64,000 nucleotides of DNA, taken from Paralvinella palmiformis. Lineage: Eukaryota > Annelida > Polychaeta > Terebellida > Alvinellidae. The notes below the pieces were generated by a model. It saw only the letters and a list, made by a program, of their open reading frames with translations, was not told the origin of the DNA and did not search any database. The stretch lies in the NCBI GenBank assembly GCA_025642065.1, contig JAODUP010000922.1, positions 128,501 to 192,500 on the forward strand, given 5' to 3'. Both the position numbers and the translations under genes were made by a program. Of this stretch, positions 22,268-37,901 are shown piece after piece (the stretch's first letter is position 1; each line of letters opens with the position of its first letter).

Positions 22268-24828
22268 CAATCGTCAGGATTACATCAGGATGTTAATGGT
22301 GTGTTAACTCATCACCAATGCTACAATGCGGCGGCTGGCAAATCGTACCATTTAATAGTCGTGAAATCGTGGAAATGAATCAACGATTGTTCACATCTTA
22401 AACGGATTAAGTAAGCTTTTACTTTCCGATAACTGAAATGGCCGAAATTACAGTTATCTTACGTGGCTTAGCTACTTCAAATGAGGGGATTGTATATGGT
22501 CTGTAGTTTACTGCTTCACCAAGAGGACTAAATCAAAATAAATTTAGAATTCACACTAGATGGCATATTTGGCATAGAAGACCTAGCCAGTTGCCTGGTT
22601 GGATGAACCCCCCTACTATAGTGCCATGGCCGGGATTCGAACCTCCGACCTCTCGCACAGCATCACCATGAGTAAGAAAGTCCAACACTCTTACCCACTG
22701 TGGTATCTTACCTTCACAAGAGCTGTTTAACTTCGACCACTGCATATCCGTGCCACAGCGAACTACCTTCGATGTACTGCCATCGTCAAACCTGTATCTT
22801 TGGTGACAAGAATAGATAGCTAAGTTGTGCCACCGCGTGCCGTTATAGGACAAATTAGAATGTGCTACTTCATCGGGTATCGGACAGTTTATTTCTGAAG
22901 AAAGGAAAAAAGGGGAAACGGTGTAACGACCTAATTCCGATCATTTCTAACGGATGTCTACAAAAGGCAGTTTTTTATCATAACGTAGAATAATAATAAA
23001 GTGAGTCTAGGTATCATTATAGTGAATGTTGCATTATTAGAAACATCGTAATGGTGTTTCAAGATGTCACAAACATACACTCGCGACATTATATGCAACC
23101 TGATAAAGACTTGAATAGGTCGAAACCGGTCGTTGCTATTGTGTTGAGTCGTGTTATATCGCTGCTATTAGTATTAATCTGAATTTATTCTGATTTATGC
23201 TTGTATTATTCATACACTATTCATACTGTGTATTAATATTTAATTTTTCCATTTTAGGTTTAATCTTTCTTGGTCGTAGTGTTCGGCACAAAGCCTGGTT
23301 TTGTTTCAATGATAGTTTCTTTTTTTATATTTAGATTTTCCTCTTCTGGATTATTTTAGAAATTTGTTTTTCTTTCATTTTTCTCTAATTATAACGGTAA
23401 TTAATTATACATGCAATTAATTTTAAAAAAATCAGTTTGGAGTTATAATTATTGTTTGAATGAAAGTATAACATTAGGTCTGATTTGAAAATGTTAATAT
23501 ATAGAAGGGCAATTCCGCCATAACGGTCTGCTAAAGCGCCGATATAAATTGTTATAATAGTGACGAGTAGGTCATAGTATTTATTGGATTTGTATGTTTA
23601 TGAGGTATTTGACCCTCCAGCAAATATCACAAGGCATATTATGCTGCGGTTGAGAAAGTTCCGTTTTCTATGCGTTCAAGGAAAGTTGATCTGGAGCTGT
23701 ATATTCCATGTACTATTTGCGTCTTTGGAGGCACGCCGTTTAGGTGTCTGGCCTGGTTATCCAGCATTTAAATGACTGTAGCAGGCACAGTACGCTCTTA
23801 AAGCATTATAAGTACTCCTGACTCAGGAATAGAAACACTGCATCGCATCTCGAGCGGTGGCATTGGACACAGTTCGGTTTTGGTGTTCGGGGAGAATCCC
23901 CAGGCTGTCGCTTAATCAGCACAGCCTCTATGCTGGAGTGGTTGAGAAACCTCCTCCCCCACCACTCACAGGGGAGCAGTACGGAAAGATGGAGCCGAAA
24001 TACCCTGAGGGTGGTCACTGCCAGAGTGTTTTACGTCCTCAGGGTTTTTTAACGTCCCCCTTTATTTTAATGGACACAGTTCGCGCGGTTGGTGTGTTTT
24101 ATATAACAAGTTTATCTGTATATATAATTCACCTTGGTTGTATGTGGGAATAGAATTATCTTTCCTAGGTCCAGTTATGTCCAGTTTATGCTATGACATT
24201 CAAGATTAGCTCTAATCTGCTTGTCATAAATAATATTTAAGAACGACAATAGTTAGACTAGCATAAATTAGGTCAGGTTTGAAAATGATAACATAGTTCA
24301 AACAGTATCGAAGATATGACGCGCTAATACGGTCTGCTTCAGCGCAGATGTCAGTCTTTTAATAGCAATTAAGCTAAATAGTTTTAATAGTAGTCGCTTC
24401 GTGACGCCTGCCCGTTGTAAAAACTGATCTTTGAAGACAGTGATAATTGGGTTATATAGTTTTTATAGTATTGCTTTGAAGAAAGATACAGCAATTAAAA
24501 AATAGCTATAAATAGGGCTGCTTAGATAATTAAGCTAAATATTCTCACTACTGCCGTGATCTGACTTGGGTGTTTTACACCCAAACTCCACGGCTGTAGG
24601 TGATTCGTATTTTGATTTTGCTTGGCGGCTTAAAAAGGGACTGGTGAGACATTACACATGTCTCAGCAAGAAAAGTCGCCACTCTGGATTAGTCCCCTGA
24701 AGAAACGTCCAGAGGTTTAATTTACGGTTCGAGATTCTCTGTGCCTGTGCCTTATTATACAGAGCTAAACACACACACACACACACACAGACAGAGAGAG
24801 AGAGAGAGTTAGACGCACACACACATAC

Positions 24829-24871
<43 letters not shown>

Positions 24872-24879
24872 TATATATA

Positions 24880-24938
<59 letters not shown>

Positions 24939-26601
24939 AGATTCGTCAATGTTATCATAAGGTATCATTTTAATTGTCCTTAGCTATATTCCACATCCAC
25001 GATTACATTGATAAAACACTATTATGACATAATCAATTGTTCTAGTAATAAGTCGATGGTAATCGAGGATACTAAAATATAGTATATTGATCGAATTGAA
25101 ACGTATGTGATATGTTATCAAACCTTCGCAGTGATCCAGAGATGTATTCCAATATCCTGTGACGAGACATTCCACGCGCTGCTGCCTCTCGTAGGAAGAT
25201 ATACTGCCCACTCTATAACCAGGAAGACATGTAACCGTCACTATAGTGCCCCATGTGGTAATGGCCGTGTCCAGATCAGCATTCATCGCATTGTCTATCC
25301 GAGAGCAATTTACCACTGCAATTAGAGGCTCGTTGTCATACTCCTGGCATTGTTTATGGCTCGGACATAAGACAAATGACAGCAACAAAAACTAGAATGA
25401 CTCGAGCAGCTTTAGTAGCAGCAGCAACAACAACAACAACAACAATAATAATACAAACAACTATCTTCATCTCCTACCAAGAGGGGATCGGTTTAGATCA
25501 ACATCGTCCTTAATGGATCATAATACGTCGAACACGACGCTTCATTCATTTAACACCCGGTGGCATATCCCTTACCCGAGTCTCGGTAAACACAACTCAC
25601 TACCGCCTAAAGTCATAAACTTACTGAGACATGTTTTCAAGTCGTCAAAGTTCCATCCCTGTTCATCGCCGTTACAGGTTACGGTATTCTCCGTGACACC
25701 ACTCTCTATTCTGTAACCAGCGTCACAGCGGAAAGTGACCACTGTGTGGGTAGCGTTCCTCAGCGTTACCGTGAAAGATGCGTGATCCACGTAAGGAACT
25801 GGGTCACACGATGATTCTAGGACAGGGAAGAAGTTGAAAACTAGTTTCAGTCATAACAATAAAATAATCTTTGTTTGTGATTCTTTGTGAGAACAGACAT
25901 GCTAGTCTGTTCAAATATATTAATACCATCAGTAGAGTAAGCAAGAGGGCGACTCCATGGACTAACTGGTCGCGCGGTTGGCCACAGATCTATAGCACCT
26001 GGTTTCAAACACCGGCAAGGCTATGTCATATGGTTCATATTTCACTTCGCCGCATTACCTTTGGAAGTCACTCGGCCCATTTAGCATACCGTGTGCACAA
26101 ATGTGGCCGTAAAACATCAAAATTTAGAAGAAACAGTGGATAATCTAGGCTGTGCTCAAAATGACATCGAGTTATCGTCTTCGGAAATAAAATGCATGAA
26201 TATTATCGATTCATGCACATATACATTAATAATAAATAGAAGGGAACATTTATCCGACATCAGATAAACTCTGTGGAATATAAATTGGAATATATGTTTA
26301 AGAGATATTAACTTATACACGAAGACTCCGGCTGCCATTTCCCATCTACGCCACACGAGGCCAACATAGTTCGTCTACCGTCAGTCATTCTATGATCATC
26401 GCCACAGCACAAATGTTTTACATCACCGTGGACACTAGGACGAGGTTTCATCTGATTTGATTCACCGCAGATGTGATGATCATCAGAAACCGGACATGTT
26501 ATGGCTGTACAGAAAGAGAGTATTGTTTCTTAATAATATATTTAAAAGATGGCTGCTTCAGAATACACACACACACACACACACACATACGTATATATAT
26601 A

Positions 26602-26642
<41 letters not shown>

Positions 26643-26846
26643 AGAAAGAAGAGAAGAGAGAGATGAAAAGTTCAGTAATTAGGTTGAAGTATTGAACATT
26701 AAAGTAAAAGCTATACTTACGAACACATACAGGTTGGATTGTGTGCCATCGATGTTCTAAACAGATCAACGTACGACGAGTTGAACCATCTTGAAACCGG
26801 TAGCCAATATCACAATAATACGTTATGACGTCACCAAAATTATGTG

Positions 26847-26904
<58 letters not shown>

Positions 26905-29900
26905 TTCAGTAATCTAGCCGTGTGGAAGTATTGAACATTAAAGTAAAAGCTATACTTACGAACACATACAGGTTGGATTGTGTGCCATCGATGTTCTAAA
27001 CAGATCAACGTACGACGAGTTGAACCATCTTGAAACCGGTAGCCAATATCACAATAATACGTTATGACGTCACCAAAATTATGTGATTCACTGTCTCTGC
27101 GTGTTCCGGTTGTCAATTCCAGTTTGGGACAAGTATTTTCTGTAAGAAATAAACAATCATATAATCATTTAATGTATCACCGCTAACTAATGCGTATACA
27201 AGTTTCTTGTAGTTTTGATAATGCGTACTTTCCTACACATTTGTCAATGTCATTTGTGTGCATGGATGTCGGCAATTCACCTTGGTATATGTAGGTATTT
27301 GTGTGTATGTGTGTGCGTGTGTGCATGCAAGCGTGTGTGCGTGCGTGTGCGCGTATATGTATGTGTGCGTGCAATCATGAATGCATCCGTGCGTGGGTGT
27401 TTATCTATTTCTCTACGAACATCGTCTACACGATACCTATGCATCGTAAGTAATCCAGTTCGGTGTAGCCGTTACGCCAGACACCGTACTTGTCGCAGCT
27501 GATTCTTTGACTCCTCATATCACCACTGAACGTATAACCCTCATCACATGAGTAGGTGATGAAATATCTATCATCGTCTTCGGCATAGTCAATTGGCATG
27601 GCCATGTTTGACTGTAGTAAGAGGCAAATTTCTGAAAGGATCAGGGACTCGTCATGTTATCTAATAGTGCTGTCAATCGCGTTATCTGAAGTTATTGGTT
27701 TGATCGTGAGTTAGCAAACATGGCATCACTGAATGCTAATCGCTCTCTTTTCAAATAATGTTTTCACACTCTGTGTCTGTATTATGTCTTGACGCCTACC
27801 TGGTAAGCCTTTTTCGCGTAACCATAACACCTGATTTTTGTAGATATGTAGATCAAGATTAGTTTTGGTTGTTCCCAGTCCATCATCTGCAAATACGATA
27901 CGTCGCGTTTAAAAGATGCTGCTGTTTAATGTGTACTCATATGTTGTATTTATTATCCACTTTCTTGCTATATAATATCACGAAATGATACGCCATCTAC
28001 CTGACAATTTACAGAATATGTCTGTAATATTGCTCGACCAGGTCCCGTCTTCTTGGCACCGAACAGAAAATACATCCGGATCCGAAAGAACGTATCCATA
28101 TTGGCAGACTATATTAGCCACGGTATTGTAGGTGGTAACATCCGTATCTGGATACCATGCTTCATTATTAAGAATCGGGGGACAAGTCACCACTGGAAGC
28201 AGCGAACGAATGTCATTAGCGTAATTATGTCTTATTTGGCTAGCACACGATACGGATACAATGGTCGGTAAATGTGAATTTTCAACTATCAATTAAGAGC
28301 ATAAGTTCAGCCGAAAGCAAGTAAACAATTCGCAGTATCTTTGTATGCAACGTAACACATGAAGATACTCACTAATACAATTAATTGCTGATGTGTTTTT
28401 ATCCCAGGTGCCATCTTCAGTACAACTCAGTCTGTTGAGTTGTGGTGAGCTTAAAGCATATCCAACCAGGCACTGGACTTCTACTAGAGTAGAATACGTT
28501 CTCTGGATTGTACTCCAATTGATGTTCTCGATTGTAGGAAGTTCTGGACATTTCTTGACTGTGTAGAGAAAATGTACATCGGTTAAAAATGTTGATGTTT
28601 TGCGGCCACTTTTGTGCACCAGGTAGTTTAATTGGACCCCGTGATCTCCAAAGGTAATCAGCCAAAGTGAAAGATGAAACATCCTTCTGACATAGACCGG
28701 CCGGGGTTTGAACCCACTATAGATCTGTGGCCAACCACGATACTAGTTAGGCCAATGGGGCACCCTATACAACGCACACACGCATGCACGCGCGTATATA
28801 CAAACACACACACAACACACACAGAGGCGGATTTATAGTTTTAACATGTCAAAACCAAAGACATATACTAAGTTGTGTCGTATTTATTATATATTTTCAA
28901 GTTATATCTTTATTCTGGGCGTATGGATGATTTTTGTTTCAGAACTCTTCTTTTGCAAAACAAAGAATAGAATACAAGTTTAATTCTGTACTTAATGTTT
29001 AGCAGCTGAAAGCGACTCTTTCGTATCAGAGCAATTACTTATGCTTGAAACCAAATACTATTTCAAAACTCCGGGTTCTGAGGGCGTTTTGCAAAAGGTA
29101 ATCAGTCACGCTAGTCACTTAACAGTCGATAAATAGTACTTAAAAGAGGTACACACTTCGAGTCCAAAGTTTGACCTTGTAGCTTCCCCCATTTGATGAG
29201 AATCCCTTGAATTTGAATTGATTTCATCCAAATAACTTTATGTGTTTAACAAGTATTAGCAACTGTACAGATAGTATACGTGCTTATGTAGAAAGAGGGG
29301 GGATATCAAAGTATTGCATAACGAACCTAAGCCGAAGTGAGTGGTGTCTTAACGCTGAATGCAAGATATGCTACAACTTGTGGGATTGGTTAATTTTTCT
29401 GACCAATCAACGAGTGGCAAAATCGTAGTGTGGCTCCGAATTCATCAAATTTCCGGGAAAATGTCAAAGCATTTCGCTCACAAATTACTGGAAACTTTAA
29501 GAATCCTCTACTAATCTATGACGTGTTGAGCCAAATAGATCAGCTGGCTGAAACGTTTTGCTGATACACCGCGTGTATTAGCCTTAAGATGTTCGGCCAT
29601 CAATCATTCCGCTATGCAGCACTGATATTGTAGAAATAGCTCTCAGACCAACTGATGTACAGTAGCTGTATAAATCTGGTTTAAATCTAATGTTAGGACT
29701 CACCTTTATTACGTTGCATATTTTAGAAATCTATAATATTGTTTATGTAAATCATTCCAGAACAACATCGTTGAATATGGTGCTATAGCAATTATTATTA
29801 TTATTATTATTAGTTATTATTATTATTATTATAATTTATTATTATTATTATTAAATTCATCTATAAACACCCAATCAGGAAATTTGATATATTACCTGTA

Positions 29901-31978
29901 CACGTTATGTTATTGATTTCCACCGACCAATTACCATATTCTGTACAGGTGAGTACATCAAAGCCAATATCTGATATATTATATCCAGTATTACACAGCG
30001 GCCATACTTCCGCTAGAACTGTTCTATTCTCCGTATTCCAGTTACCATTATGAATCATCGGTAAGTCAGGACAGCTTATTACTGGAAAAATATATGTAAA
30101 CACAGTGTAAACCACTATTAGTACTACATGAAGATTGCGACAATCAATGATATGTCTTCATATAGAAACGTTCTAGAAGCCGTTATAGATCAAGTGATAT
30201 AATTAGGGTGATTATAATAAGAAATGTGTACACTTCTAGTTTTAACTCCGCCCATGAAATCGAGCATCCAGTAATGTCTAGCTATCGACGGGAGAAATCG
30301 TATTATCCAGTAACAGATGGAAATGTAAATTTGTTTTTTTTTAAGGCCACATTTGTGCACAAGATAGGCTAAACGGGCCGAGTGACCTGCTAAGCTAATA
30401 AAGCCAAGTGAAAGACGAAACACCTTTCTTACATATCCCGACGGGGGTTTGACCCCACGTGCTATAGATCTGTGGCGAGCCGCCCTACCAGTTAGATCAC
30501 GGAGGCGCCCCACCACGCAATGGAACATAATGATTGCTAAATAATGTTTAATAGATTTTTATTGGCACAATCATTATGTAAACATAATACCACTTCGACC
30601 AAATTCCAATATGGATTATATATGCCATATAGTTTAATACTTCTTCCCAGATACTCACTGTTACATTGAATTTCCTGATTTATTTCAGATGTATTGTTCC
30701 ATTGTTCGTCTAGAGTACAGTAGAGGCTGTAGGTAGAATCTGAAGTCTTGTACAGGTGGTCACAACTTGGATATACTGTTGTGTTATATAACGTCTCATT
30801 GGTACTCCAGTGTAGATTTGGTAGGACTGGCAGCACGGGACAACGCTTCACTAGGTGATGAAATAACAACATGCTAATGACCTCACATCAATTTTCCATC
30901 CGCATATGAGTTTATACGTCTACTACGGATAATCTGTAGAGTCAGGAACATGTAATATCTATATTACCTAAAATTTTGATTCTGATGATACAGATTAAGT
31001 GTATTATTATATTTCTTATTATTTGTACGAGGCCTATTACATATACCTTATTGTTATAAATATTATCATAAATATTTGTAATATTAATATTATTATTATT
31101 ATTATTAAACTATGAAAATACACTCGCAAGGTTATTGCACAATGTCAAAGTTTTGCTCATATGGGCCTTTGATATGCTTAGAGACCGTCATTTGAACATG
31201 TCAGATTCCAGATAACTAGTCAGTTGGTACGAATGGTGGTTAAACGCAAAGATACAATTAATCTGAAGACAAAATGCTTTTTACTGATCTTGTGCCATTC
31301 GTGGCCTAAATAGGTGAAATGGTATCCAGAGATACTTAGACGCTGAAAGTAGGTCGAATCATAGCAAGACCTATCCTCATCTCATCCCTCGAAATCGAGA
31401 TTTTCAATATGCCAAGTAACCACATCATCCCGTACTCGTAATATAACAGCCTTGTCCTCCGTCCAGCCGCTGATCAAACTTCAAGTATTAAGTCCAAGTA
31501 GCAACAAGTATGCGTACCAACTACGCGCGCGACTAACCCGCTCCTCACCGATCTTTATACTATACGATCCTTCCGGTTTATCATTGTTGATGTCGTAATT
31601 ATCAAGACATTACGGATTACTTACGGATACAAGAAATGCTCTCTCCTATCGATCTAGAAATATTCCAATGTTCGTTCGAGAGACAGGTCAGAGAGAAACC
31701 TTTGTTTGATAAAGTACGATACTCGCTACATGTTGGATGAACGATCGTCTTGTAGAGGGTTACGTTCGTGTCCCATCTAAGATGAGGTAATGTTGGTAAT
31801 GGTGGACACGTCAGAACTAAATAAACCAAACGTACACAGTGTAATCAATAATTAATGAATATTATATTGTAAATATCAGCGAAATGTTTGTGTGTTTAGT
31901 TGATGTTCGTGCATGCATATGGATATAATCAGATATATAAATGAAGAGATTAATAGATAGATAGATAGACAGACAGAC

Positions 31979-32020
<42 letters not shown>

Positions 32021-32053
32021 TGAATGTATAATAATTGAGCATATATGTATTTA

Positions 32054-32122
<69 letters not shown>

Positions 32123-32471
32123 AAATATATATATATATATGAAAGTGGAGAGAGAAGGGGATAAATACATAATATATTGCTACACACACACACACAAAAC
32201 ACAGATATATATATATGACGATGATTGAATTTAGTGCCACTTTTGTGCACATGGTTGGCTAAATGGGCCGAGTGACCCCCAAAGGTAATGAAGCGAAGTC
32301 AAAGATAAAACACCCTTCAGATATGCCCACATCGAAATTCGAACTCAGGTGGTAGTGATCTGTGGTCCAACGCACTACCAATTAGAGCACAGAGGCGCAT
32401 ATATATATATATGAGAGAGAGAGGAGGGGGTGAGAGCAAGAGAGATAACAAGAGAGAGAGAGAGAGGAGCA

Positions 32472-32503
<32 letters not shown>

Positions 32504-34807
32504 CAAGAGAGAGAGCAAGAGAAAGAGAGAGAAAGTACTTACGTCTACAACCAGCCATGCTGATGTTACGATTCCACTGACCAGTATTTAGACAAGTGAA
32601 GTTAGAGTAATTGACATCGATAACTTTGTAATTCTCCAAACATTTAAACTGGACTAGAGAAGTGACGGTATTGTTGCTATTTGGTAACCAAACTCCGTTG
32701 TCCACTTCTGGGATATCGGAACAATGGATTACTGAAATACAAATAAGCTTTAGAGTTATGGTTGAAATAGCCGACCGTTGTTATAATACCTCATATTGTG
32801 AGTAAGTCACCAAGTGTATAGATACATCGTATAAAACCGACTTTACAAAAGTGAAATGCATAAATAGGGGAAGTGAGTGATAGCGGGTGAGTGACATTTG
32901 AACTATTGGCGTTTGATGGCCACTCCTGTGCACATATTAGACTCAATGGGTCTAGTGACTTTCGAAGCTAATGACACCATCTTAACGATGAAACGCCCTT
33001 CAGACAGAATACAACCAGGCTTAACAACGATATATTAGATGTCTGTAATCAAATACACTATTAGTTAAGTAAGTTAATGGGACTATAAACGGTATCTATG
33101 TTAGATTTTTATTTGGTGCTGTGTGTCTATTACTGAACAACATTTGACATCTAACCATTTACCGGTGGACAATGTTGTAAATAGCTCAAAGCGTTTATAT
33201 ATATATGCAGTAGCAATTAGTAACAAGTTATGTTGATCAATTTCCAAACAGAGAAGGATGCAATTAGGACTAATTAGCCATGTTCTTTGATCTTGGCATG
33301 ATAGTCTTTGGCATATTCCTGAATAAGCATTATAAGAATGTAACAACAATATATTGTTTTAATAAGTATTATCGGGATTTATTATGTGTAAATCTCTTTT
33401 GGGGGATGAACACACACAAAAACACACAAACAAACACGCACGCACACATACATACATACATACATGCATACATGCACACACATACGCACACACATGTACA
33501 CATACACGCGCGCGCACACACACAAACACACTACACAACATAAACACAAAGACACATGTGTTGTTTTTTGCTATCCATTCTGTATTCTAATTGTTTTGCC
33601 ATGTTCTCGGCATGAAAGTATTCGGCAAAGGATACTGAAAACCCACGGGAAAGCAAATCGCATGCCGCATTCCGCAACCGCGTATATGGAATCTAAGCTT
33701 TAATCCTGATAGATAGATTCCCATTTACAGTGCATTTAAATCTATGCAGATTAATATAACAGACAACGTGTTGGAGAAACATGTCATTTGTTAATGACTA
33801 ACAAGGAGATTACTCCACTACATTGCATATAAATATATCGCATACATATATTATTAACAATTATGATATCGTTTAAACACAAGACTAAGAATTGTCAAGA
33901 AAAACAAAGGATAAGTGGTGGGAGGGGATATTTCTCGGTTACTTGCCGGAGGTTGAATGATGGGGAGAAAGCCACCTGATACTGGATTTAGAACCTGTGA
34001 TCCAGAGGCTCTCCTGATTGGTCTAACCCTGACAGGGGGCCGCCCACGTGGTAAGAAAGGTACTAATAGTATACAGACGGTGCCGTGATACTCCGCCCAT
34101 TTATAAACAGTAAAACAATATCTTAACCTGGCATTTATTTCGATACATGACTTCATGTTAGTAAATATTTGACGAATGTCGTTAACGTGAATAACGTCTA
34201 TTATAAAATACGCCGTTTTCTTTGATTGTGCAAAAAGAGCTGAAACCTCCAGGAATATACATCATGGGGCATTGATGTCATACACAAATCTGGGAAACCA
34301 CTATGAGTGGGATTTCCAATAAATGGTTTCGTTTGTGTTCGTAGGAGATGATGACTATAAATGCTGATAGCTGAATCTCAACTCTTATCAACACATATCC
34401 ATTGATAGAGACGAATTACGTTGATGAATTGGCAATGACTTTGGCATGGAAACTTGGGATTATCTGCAGGTCCATTTCAAAATTTTGCGCAAAGAAGAGC
34501 TAAATACTCAACTGTTTTGTCATACTTACGGTTGCAGTATATTTCGGAGAGGTTTTTATCCCACTGTTGTGAGTCTAGACATGTCAAGTTGTTGTATTCT
34601 GGATCGGGCAGCTTATGGTAAGAATCACAGGTCACTTTAACTGATGTGTTCCACTCTGTGTTTGTGTTGCTCCAGTGAAGGTTAGGACGTGTAGGTAATG
34701 ACTCACAATGGATAACTGTATGTACACATATAATATTAATGACAATGTAAAATATTATGGGCACGATGATGATAATGGTGAAGACAACGATGACAACAAT
34801 ATTATCA

Positions 34808-34868
<61 letters not shown>

Positions 34869-34882
34869 CGACCACCATGACA

Positions 34883-34926
<44 letters not shown>

Positions 34927-34970
34927 CGACGACCACCAACACCACCACGACCACGACGATGACGATTATA

Positions 34971-35002
<32 letters not shown>

Positions 35003-37785
35003 GATAAACGCATTTTAAATATGACAATCAGACTAAAAATGCATTTTATACTTTGACAGTCAGGCAGAGAACATCTCCATTCGGCGCTGTCGCAGACGAG
35101 AACATCCCATTTGTTGCCACCTGGAAACCTGTATCCTATATCACAGGTATAATTAGCTAGATCGCCATAGTTAGTGCCTTCTATTATGACCGTACTGTGG
35201 GGTACCAGTGGCGTTGTGGTGTTACACTCCGGAACTACATCACAATACACAAATATGAAACGTTATCTGGAGTAAAATATACTTATAACATAAACAACTT
35301 CGCTTATTTTAATCTATTTCGGAACACTTTTGTGGCGCCTGAAAACTTATTAATTCTATTAAATACCGCGATTTTTGAAGATTTTGACTAAATCATTGTT
35401 ATTACGACCGAATCCAGAATATTGCTATCGCAACACGTATATATTACAGCTGGATAGAGAGTAACATCACCCGTGTCAGCATTAGCTTTCTTCTCTTGTG
35501 TATATAAGTATCATAAGTTAACATAGCTGAGAAGGGTTCGAGCAAAACACGCATCCCAGAAACATCCTTTTCATTATAAAGAAAACACTCACTGAACAAT
35601 GATCTTTTAATATTAGGAAGTCGAAAATACAATAGATAACTCATCATTCAAACAGTTTCTCACCAGGTACACATGGACCAGCATAGATACTGAGATCATC
35701 TATGGCCATATCCGAATCCACTCCCTCCCCGTAGATCCCTTCCAATCGGAATCGGACAGTTGGGCTGGATACGGAGACGTTCAGCTGTACCAAGTCCCAG
35801 TCTTCTTTCTGATCTCCGGATAACGACCAGATCGTCGTCAGGCGACCGTTGTCGTTGATACTCCAACTCAGAGTACCGATCGTGGCACCGTGTAGATAGT
35901 ACCAGAATTGGAGGCAGACGACACTCTGTCCCGATACATTCAGCATCATCGTGTCCAACATGGCTGACTGCCCGTCGCAGTCTGGGCAGCGACCTTTGTA
36001 CAGGTAGATGTACTTCCCTGCGGATGAATGATGTATCTCTTATTTACGATGTTAATAGTAATCATAGTCGAGTCTTGAATGTATTAACCTGGTCGCGTAA
36101 GCCCGGAAATCGCGAGAAATATAAAACTGAATTAGTATATACTGCGTCGAAATTCGGCTTAAATTAACCAAAACGCTATATTTGTCGGAAAAAAAAGTTG
36201 TGCAAATGCCTGTCAGATAAGTCAATATCAGTCAATATGGCTGATATATGATTATTTATTTCGTACCATTTGTTTTAGTACATTCAAACGTATGATCAAC
36301 CCGAGGTCCGGTATCATGTTTTTTCTGCCTAGCGAGCGACTTGCCCTTCGGTCTGTGAAAGTCGCCGGTGTCATTGTGTCTATTTTGATCCAGGAAGCAA
36401 AAGTCGAATTCAAATGAACAGTTGAGCGGTAGCGACCTCACCTCTGAAAGTAGAATACGGGTAGTTCTTAATTAGAATGTATTATTTATTAGGTAGAAAT
36501 ACGTGAAACACCTCGCTTTCAACTGATCATCAATATTTCACTATCATCATTGTCATCACTCTTGCTTATTTAGGTATGACAATCGTTTGTTCTTTGGCCT
36601 AAATGTTTGGCACAAAAGTGTACTCTCTCACCTCGAAACATTAAAATCCTACCTGGATCAACGCAAGGAGCGCGATATATCGATAAGTCGTCCAATTCTA
36701 TGTAAGACAGCTTTGACCAGCCGCTGTGTCCTACAAATACGAGACTGCCCTCGAAACTCGGTATCGATCTGTAGAAATGAAGCCATTCGTCGTCTTGATC
36801 ATACGCTTGATGCCAGACGTACACCCGCCGAGTATCGTTTCCGATATCAGGCGCCCAGAAGAGTTCCAACATGTAGACATCGACACCGTACATGTGGTAG
36901 TAAAACTCCACGCAAACGGAAAGCTCGCCCACTCTAAACTTTGGGGTAGATATCGTAGAGTACCATAACGTTCCGTCGGCGTTGTAGCTCTGCAGATGGA
37001 GCGAATAACCTGAAATGAAATACGGTGCTTAGTACGTACTCTCTCGATGATAACCGGAAATGCTTCGTCAGGTTTGTGCCACCCGAAGGTTGGAGAACTG
37101 TGCCTTTCGTAGTTTAATTGGGACTCATATCGGGCTATTACTCTGTGGATTTAAAGGCGTATTTATTTCTTTGTATTTCGATTTCGCTTCGCTCGCGCAG
37201 CTCGTTGCAACTGATCCCGCTCACCAAATCTCGTGCCATTCGTATGATCTTCGTGCGCACCGGTTTCAGCTACATACGTCTGGTAGCTGGCCGATGGCCG
37301 TCCTGGTACGTCCTGGTGTCTTCTCCACTCCCACTGATCGTCTACACTTTGTAGCATATCGCAGTAACTCGATTCAAAATCGCAGAAGTAATTCACGTCG
37401 CGAAGAAAGTCGCCCACTAAAAAAAAGTGGATTTATATATATTTAGGCGGTGAAGCCTCTTGGTCAATTAGATCCAAACGACGTAAATATATATATACAT
37501 ACATACATACATACATACATACATACATACATACATACATACATACATACATAAATACATACATACATACATACATACATACATAATTACATACATACAT
37601 ACATAAATACATACATACATACATACATACATAATTACATACATACATACATACATAATTACATACATACATACATACATAAATACATACATACATACAT
37701 ACAAACATACATACATACATACATACATAAATACTTAAATGCATGCATATATATAATAGATAGATAGATAGATATAAATATATAT

Positions 37786-37833
<48 letters not shown>

Positions 37834-37859
37834 ATATAGATAGATAGATAGATAGATAT

Positions 37860-37901
<42 letters not shown>

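Noticed and set aside
23085..23160. CCTGATAAAGACTTGAATAGG and GTCGAAACCGG stretch
   Set aside because: It resembles a motif often seen near retroelement 3' ends, but it is too short and single-copy here to call an element.
26716..26849. An additional sushi exon identical to exon 28
   Set aside because: The copy lacks the acceptor and the first cysteine segment; microsatellite lies where these should be, so it is called a pseudo-exon.
29240..29428. Cysteine-containing plus-strand ORF near the sushi exons
   Set aside because: Cysteine spacing does not fit a sushi domain, and it is on the strand opposite to the gene.
34755..35056. Long poly-Met/Asp/His/Ser/Ile frames over the GAT repeat
   Set aside because: They are translations of a trinucleotide repeat on all frames; real exons 19 and 20 lie on either side.
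36587..37446. Plus-strand ORFs of 116 and 128 codons
   Set aside because: They lie antisense to MAM8 exons and reflect their base composition; no domain is recognised and the minus-strand reading is clearly coding.
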